Shown: in pieces, positions 57,696 to 64,000 of the stretch
Numbering within the stretch: position 1 is the first letter of the stretch
Layout: every line of letters begins with the position of its first letter
DNA from: Molossus alvarezi
Lineage: Eukaryota > Chordata > Mammalia > Chiroptera > Molossidae
NCBI GenBank assembly: GCA_037176705.1
Contig: CM073887.1
Span: 60,349,001-60,413,000 of the forward strand
Direction: 5' to 3'
Length of the DNA: 64,000 nt
Position numbers and translations under genes: made by a program
The notes under the pieces: generated by a model
Told to the model about the DNA's origin: nothing
The model's database searches: none
What the model saw: only the letters and a program-made list of their open reading frames with translations

Positions 57696-58419
57696 TGCCT
57701 GAGCAGTAGCTCAGAGCGGGAGTCTGCCTACTTTTCTAAGTCACCAATGCCAATAAGCTGTGCCAGTTTGTTCACGGTCCTCTGTGCTGCCTTCATCCAA
57801 GACAAAGGGCTGGGCACTTGGGATGGAGAATGTAAAGCCTACAAGGCTAAAAATATTGACTTTCTGGACTTTTATGAGAAAACTGCATCCCACTGGCATG
57901 GAGATGTTTGGCTCTGATGCCTGGCAGGCAGTACACAAGCCATATGTGAGACTGAGGGATGCTCCAGGCCCCCAGAAGTATGAGCCAGGCCAGTACAGCT
58001 CCACCACCTAGAAGGCAGACTAGCTGGGCACCCTGTGAATCCCAAAAGGAAACTGAGGACCCCAACTGCAGTTCTCTGCCCTACCAGAGGTGCTCATATA
58101 CATGTTGGCAAACTCCCCTTGGGCTACTCCACAGGTTCCCCTACCCAGTGTCTGCAGAGTTCCCTGTGCCAGCTCCCATCCAATTTCCTCCAACCCTCTC
58201 CATCCCTTCCCCAGTGTTCCAAAACATTGCCATGTGTGAGCATGGCAGGTGTCACCCCAGGAGAGGACATGCAGCAGGTCCTCTTGTGGGCTGGTTGGCT
58301 CAGAGGCCCTAACGCCCCAGAAGAGTTGCCTTGGGGACAGCGCCCAATCACAGGCAATGGCGACATCCAAGGCTTGATCACAGACAGACATACATGTTTT
58401 CACACAAAGCACACTGGGA

Positions 58420-58429
58420 GGGAGGGAGG

Positions 58430-58506
<77 letters not shown>
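58420..58506 (+). repeat. (GGGA)/(GA)n then (GT)n compound microsatellite
   Basis: About 15 GA units switch directly to about 21 GT units (58432-58506). Confidence 0.95.
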
Positions 58507-60907
58507 CTGTGGCACCTGCAGCCACTTCTGGGCCCAGGCAGACCAGCTCTCATCTGTACACTGTGCCAGTGTGATCAAGGACACCAAAACCCACGGGTGA
58601 GAAGCATCCAGAGGGACGGGGATACAGGCTTGGGTCACACAGGGAACAAATGCTGGCCTCATGGCCTGGCCACCCCTGGTCTCCTTTTCATAGCCACTTC
58701 TACCATCCTGACTGCCCTGTGCTGTCCAGCCCGGCTCTCTCACCCCTCCCCCTTCTCCTGGCACCCTCCCTTTGGCTCACTCCTCCCCTGCAGGCACCCC
58801 TACTGCCTTGGCCACCTTCCATGGCACTGACTTCTGTCCTGGTCTAGCCTCCAGCACACCTGAGGGTCCCCAAGGGTCAGTCCATGTGGGTGGTAGAGCT
58901 CAGCACACTGTAGGTACCAATAAATCCCACCCTATCCCTGGTTCCAGCCAGCTCATATATGTGTGTGTGTATGCTCTGTGGCACCTGCAGCCACTTCTGA
59001 GCCGGGCATCACTACACAGGCTGGATGGGACCCTCCTAAGAGACTCAAGGCCCTTTGGGGGAATCGCTCTGAGAAGCTAGGAGGGACTAAAGGACATCTA
59101 GCTTCCCTCCTTTGCAAGAAAGGGTAATATTCACTGGTGTACTCCTGGGCTAATTTTTTACCAAAAAATAAATGATGATGGACCAAATAGCAAAATTCTG
59201 ACACGGGAAAAAGTTAGAGTTGCTGGGGACAGGCTGAGAGCCCCTGGGTAGGGCACGGCACAGCCTCTGGTTCTGGCAACAAGTCCACGGGGGCAGCTGC
59301 CTGACTTCTGGACCATTCCTTGCAGGATCTGTTTGGTCATAAAGGACAGATTCTGAGCAGGATATACAGGTCAGCCGACCCCAGGCAGGGGTCCAAGTGT
59401 TCAAGTATATCACCTACTTCTGTGTTTTTCTTCTTTTTAATTAAGAACTTCCTCCCATGGTTTGGTGGGTTTTTTTTTTTAAATTGCTTTGGGGGCAGGG
59501 TAAGAATCCAGCCTGCTGGGATTTGAAGCTGAGGTTTCTGACAAAGCAAAGAGATGACGGGGAGATGAAAATCGTTCACATCAAGAATTGCTCATGCTTG
59601 GTTTTGCTGGTGCCGAAACCGTTGTTATTTAGAAATCATGAGTGTGTTAATATGAAACCAGGGCACATCAACTGCTCTTGTTTTCAGAGGGGGGAAAAAC
59701 AACAACGGTTTTTTCTCGGTTGTCTGTTTTTATGCTTTGGCATGAGGTTGGATTATTATTGTACATGACACTTGCAAAATCAGGGGTGTTCCCAGTTTGG
59801 TTGACACTCTACTTGAGACCTGAGGCTTTCTTCGGAGGACGCACACCAGGACAGTCCTGAACCCAAACTTCCTTCTCTACATCCCCACTTATTTTTAGCA
59901 GCTCCACTTTTAAAACATTCTGGGTCTAGTTCCTGCTTTTATGTAACCATTTATGCTAACTCCTATTCGTTTTTCCGATTTTCGGAGGTGTAGCTTATCT
60001 CAAAAGTGACAGAGTAACTTTAATTTGCTTCTATGCCCCTGAGCAAACTCACTGCAGTTTTATGCCTTTTCATGGTTCCAGGTACTGCGAGAAAGGATCA
60101 TGACTGAGGCATGTTTCAGAGAAGAGAAAGAAAATCTTTCGAAATTGGTACAAAAGCTAACCAGGATGATGCCTGGCACACACAGTTTGGTATCACATTC
60201 CTAGATTTCTGCCAGGGAACCACCGACCTCTGAGAGTAGCAGAAGGAGGTAACCAAAGTCAAACAAAATAGAGACCCCCTGGGGGCTACAGGCTGCTGAT
60301 TTGGCCCCCACAGTGATTCTCCAACACTCAGAGTAATTTTCATAAACAAGAGGAGAAGGACGCAAGAGTGAAGAGAAGGCAAAATAGGGCTTATTTCAAA
60401 CCGCAGCAGTTTCAACAGTTACCCAAGCGGTGCACCGAAACCGCACACAGGACTGCCTTTGCAAAAACAATATGAACCTGATGGTTTACCACAGTGTGTG
60501 CTGTTAAAAAAAAACTTGGTGGCCAGCTCCACCCTGATAGAAATGCCTTCAATTCTATTTCTTAACTTCTCAAGGCCCAAGAGCCCCTGGGGCAGGGATC
60601 GGCCAAGTAGCCAGGACCAGGGCAGTGACTCCAGAATGAGCTGTTGGCAGCAAAGCTCCTAGTTCTGCTTTCCCAACACGCTTTTCAGGAAACCCCGGCC
60701 AGGAAGGGTCCGAGAGCCAATGCATGGAAAAACAACGGAACACAAATACATACCCCATGCCCCCCCATCCCCAAACTTCAAAACACGTGAGCACTGAGAA
60801 CTCTGAAAGAAGGCGGATTCTCTTGTTCGAAATTCTTTACTTAGGAGAATGATAGGTTTGGGTTGATTTAGGGTCTCAAAAAATCTGATTAATAAAAATA
60901 TCAAAAA

Positions 60908-61162
60908 TAACCCTGGCTGGTTTTGCTCAGTGGTTAGAGTGTCGGCCCGCGGAACAGAGAGTCCCAGGTTCAGTTCTCTCTAGGAACATACCTCGGTTAC
61001 AGTTTGTTCCCAGCCCCGGTTGGGGTCGTGTGGGTGGCAACCAGTCGATGTGTCTCTCTCACGTCGATGTTTCTCTCTCTCTCTCTCTTCCCCCCTCTCT
61101 CCCTCCTGCTCTATCTGAAAATAAATGCAAAACAAAAAAAGTCCTCAGCTGAGGATAAAAAA
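60908..61162 (+). mobile_element. EPS15L1: Ves-type SINE in the EPS15L1 intron
   Basis: Head CCCTGGCTGGTTTTGCTCAGTGG, B box GGTTCAGTTCTC, (CT)n and GGATAAAAAAATAAAATAAAA tail. It lies antisense to EPS15L1. Confidence 0.9.
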
Positions 61163-61329
61163 ATAAAATAAAAAATACACGAGTGTGAATGTGTGTATTT
61201 ATTCTAATTAGACACTTGCTGAGTTCTATTTATAAAACTTAGGACTACAGTTGGAAAATACAATTCTGCAGATGAGAGATAATACAAAAACAACAGAGCA
61301 AAATAAAAAATAAAAAACAAAGATTTGTG

Positions 61330-61582
61330 GTCAGGACAACTGCCCCTTCTCAGCTATTACCCTACACAACTCAGGGCATTCTCACAACTGCCATTTATCC
61401 CAATATGGGACATCCACACAACTATCACTCACCCTACACAAGAGAGGACACCACACAACTATCTCTCATCCTACACAACCCTAGATTCCCACATGATTGT
61501 CACCCATCCTACAGGGGATCCTCATACAACTGTCACTCATCCTACACAACATGGGATGCCCACACAACCACCAGGCTTCTTA
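61330..61582 (+). repeat. Minisatellite, ~6 degenerate units of 33-48 bp
   Basis: Units carry the words CACAACTATCACTCAYCC, TACACAA and GGGAT or GGACAYCCACA. Starts lie near 61338, 61387, 61420, 61457, 61494 and 61527. Two + frames stay open across it because the units keep a rough period. Confidence 0.85.
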
Positions 61583-64000
61583 GAGTCACACCACACAGGA
61601 GCGCTGTGGCTGGGGAGGGGGCACTCCTCATTCCCTTGGCTCTTCCCTTCCCATCCCCAACCCCATACCAGCAAAACAGTTGAATTGGGGAGAGTTGGGA
61701 GAAAGAGAGAACCAGGCTGTCCAGAGCATGACCCTTCAAATTCATAATCACTTTGGAACTTTTCACTGAAAAAGACTACTTTTCACCAACACGTATCCTT
61801 GTTTCCTCTGGCTCCCACTAGTGGGCCATGGAAGGAGAGGACACACGGGACCATCTCGTCATCGGGTGCAGGTGAGGAGTCCTGCAGAAACAGCCCTGCG
61901 CTCACTGCTGCACACCGAGGAGAAGGCGAGCGGCAGATCAAAGCAGTGCCAAGTAGCACAGCCCCGCAGATAAAATCTGAGGTCCCACCATCAGAGCGTT
62001 GAGATTTTCCACTAAAAATATTTACCAAATTTTAAGAAAATCTGCTTAATGCATTGAAGGGAACAGGATGAGGTTTGGTTCTGAATTGTTGAGAAAAGCT
62101 GAACAAATATTTACTATTATCCACTGGACTACCCTACAACTGGTGTGTTTTCCATCGTCTGAGAGGTGTCTGGGGTGGTTAGAGGTTATAGAAATCTCAC
62201 TGGGTAAGGAGCCAGTAGATGTGGAGTCAACCAGCATTAGAAGGAAAAGGAGAAAAGGGGGCAAAGTAGCCATGTGTTTTGGTCCTCCAAAGATAAATAC
62301 CTCTGAAATGAGAAATGCAGGTTTCAAAGTTTCCACAAAAGGTTATCATTCATAAGAAACCTGGTAGGGGATATATTATTTCAGTAGCAAAAGTGGGGAG
62401 GGGGCTACATGATTCACAAATAAATCTCAACTCAGTCTTCACGACAAAAAGAATACAGACTGTAGGTCTCATAGTCCTGCTTTTTGAAAAATCAGTTTGT
62501 TCTTTGATTTGTACCTTCAACATACTCTGCAGGTCTGCCCACACCCTCCAGGGCCTCAGGTGCCTTGGGGACGTAGGGGGACACCAGCTACACAGCAGCT
62601 AGGTCATGGGGCCCTGGGTCTGCACCACCGGGGCCACTGCCTTTGTGCCTCCCTACAGAGGAGCGCTGATGCTGCCAGAACGCCACTTCTGCTGGGGCAG
62701 AGGTGCCATGCCCACATTTAAGAAAATCACCAGGGTGCCACGCAGTGGGTCTGGAAGTGGGTAGAGGCATGTGTGCACTGGAGGGCCAAGTCCAGAGCTC
62801 ATCAAGAACTTCCTCCTGCTGTGGGGGCAGCTCAGGAGTTAGGAGAGCCAGTAGCAGAATGGGGGACCCCCACTCTCACTCTCTTTATGACCATCTCCCC
62901 CCAATCAATCACACATGTGCTATTTTTCAGTTGACAATGGTGAAGGGTGGGGGGCTGACTCAGTGCCTTCAACATGAGAAAAACAAGAAGAAATGAGTGA
63001 CCATGTTCATCCCATTAAAAAAAGCAGGGGAAGCACAGGGAGTACCTTCCTGGCCCCCCTCACCTTGCTGTAGACGGAACCAAAAACTTGAGGGCTGACG
63101 GCAGGTATACAAAGCCCCATGGTGATTGGGGAAGGGGCCAAGGGCCAGGGGCAGGGCAGCGGCTCCTTTGTGTTCACTCCCACACTCAGATACAGGATGG
63201 GAGTTCAGGCTCTCTGCACCTCACCCCACGACTCCCCAGGACTCTGGCTGGCTGAGTCAGCTGAGTCCTGACTTCTGTGCTCCAGACCCCAAGCCTGGGC
63301 ATATGCACCCCACTGAATAACAGGTGACAACTGTGTCACTCGACTCCCACTCAATCTGCCCTTCTGGGTGCAGGAGGGTGGGTGTGTGCTACCATAGGCA
63401 AATGCTTCTATTTTCGAACTTAGCCAACTTTGCAGAACAGAAATTCACCCACGGAACAATGCATCTCCAGGCATTTTACTTGTGAGAGACCGAGAGGAAA
63501 ATGACATTTTGCCCTCTGCTGCAAGTAGGGTCCTGCCAGCTCTTGAGCACTCGTTCTCGAGCCTGGCACAGACCCTGCCAGTGTGCAGGAAAGGTGGGTT
63601 CCAGTGGCTGGCCGGAAGTGCCAAAATTTTCCAGGCTTCTCGAGATGGCTGTGAACTGCTTGTCCCATTCTAGAACTTCACATGTACCCACTGATTATCT
63701 CTTTGAAATCATCGTGGGAACGGAATTAAAGTAGTTAAGTTCAAGGCTGAGGTGCTAACCGCACGGCTCAACTGGAGAAGCCATTTTAAAAGTGGATCTT
63801 GAGTGATAAACATGAGGTCGGGACCCACATGGGTGAAGGATGACCACCCTGGTTTCGCCCCAGCCCAGCCTCTCAGAACATGGGGAGAGCCAAGCACACA
63901 GCTGGCTGGCGCTGGTCAGGAACTTGGGGTTTCCTCCATGACCACGTCCCCGGGATGGTCAAGGTGACCACTGAGAAAGTGGGCTGGCCCAAGGATGGGC

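Larger units (their letters stand above)
57269..64000 (-). other. EPS15L1: EPS15L1 intronic DNA to the window end
   Basis: This is upstream intron of the - strand gene. It contains an MLT1-type LTR (57.36-57.69 kb), a GA/GT microsatellite (58.43-58.51 kb), a 34-base direct repeat at 58.5 and 58.97 kb, one Ves SINE (60.9 kb) and a minisatellite (61.33-61.58 kb). No exon with EPS15L1-like EH, coiled-coil, DPF or proline-rich sequence was recognised. Confidence 0.7.

Noticed and set aside
58020..58574. Overlapping 177- and 179-codon frames with CVCVCV and HTHTHT runs
   Set aside because: Translations of the GA/GT microsatellite with flanking intron.
61325..61747. 140-codon threonine/histidine-rich repeat protein
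   Set aside because: Frame stays open only because the minisatellite units keep phase; antisense to EPS15L1, and no promoter.

Overview
This is a mammalian nuclear genome window, most likely from a vespertilionid or close yangochiropteran bat. The lineage call rests on about 27 copies of a tRNA-derived SINE of the Ves type: tRNA-like head with A and B boxes, a CGATGTGTC segment, a CT-rich run, a TATCTGAAGATAAA or TATCTGTACAAAAA stretch and a GGTGAGGAT-A(n) end. Many copies have target-site duplications and some are nested. Older mammal-wide repeats (L1M-type LINE 3' ends, MIR, L2, MER5A, MST/MLT1 LTRs, a Tigger/MER44-like element) fill much of the rest.

Two genes can be supported. KLF2 lies complete on the + strand (coding exons 29558-29632, 29885-30701 and 31277-31452; 355 residues). 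It sits in a GC-rich CpG-dense block with a recognisable promoter (MEF2-type element, TATA-like box) and a 3'UTR ending near 31.92 kb. EPS15L1 lies on the - strand and only its 3' end is present: the exon with four DPF motifs (57063-57268) and the last coding exon with two UIM-type helices (51938-52084). The order KLF2 (+) then EPS15L1 (-), convergent and about 20 kb apart, matches the human 19p13.11 arrangement as I know it.

Layout: 1-29 kb is intergenic DNA upstream of KLF2, dominated by repeats, with one GC-rich, TATA-containing promoter-like block at 2.1-2.5 kb and an AT-rich block broken by three SINEs at 20.5-21.7 kb. 28.9-31.9 kb is KLF2 with its CpG island. 32-51.4 kb is the intergenic space to the EPS15L1 3' end. 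51.4-64 kb is EPS15L1 3'UTR, the last two coding exons and introns, plus a possible alternative 3' end that reads through the donor after 57063.

The two genes have unrelated jobs: a shear-stress and quiescence transcription factor of endothelium and lymphocytes, and a clathrin-adaptor scaffold. I see no sign that they work together beyond conserved neighbourhood. I found no undescribed multi-gene system. The notable signals are small: a 51-bp tailless SINE head with a 16-bp duplication, a SINE whose A-box region carries an inverted copy of its own flank, an L1 with 5' inversion, several minisatellites in and near KLF2 and EPS15L1, and alternative 3'-end candidates for EPS15L1.
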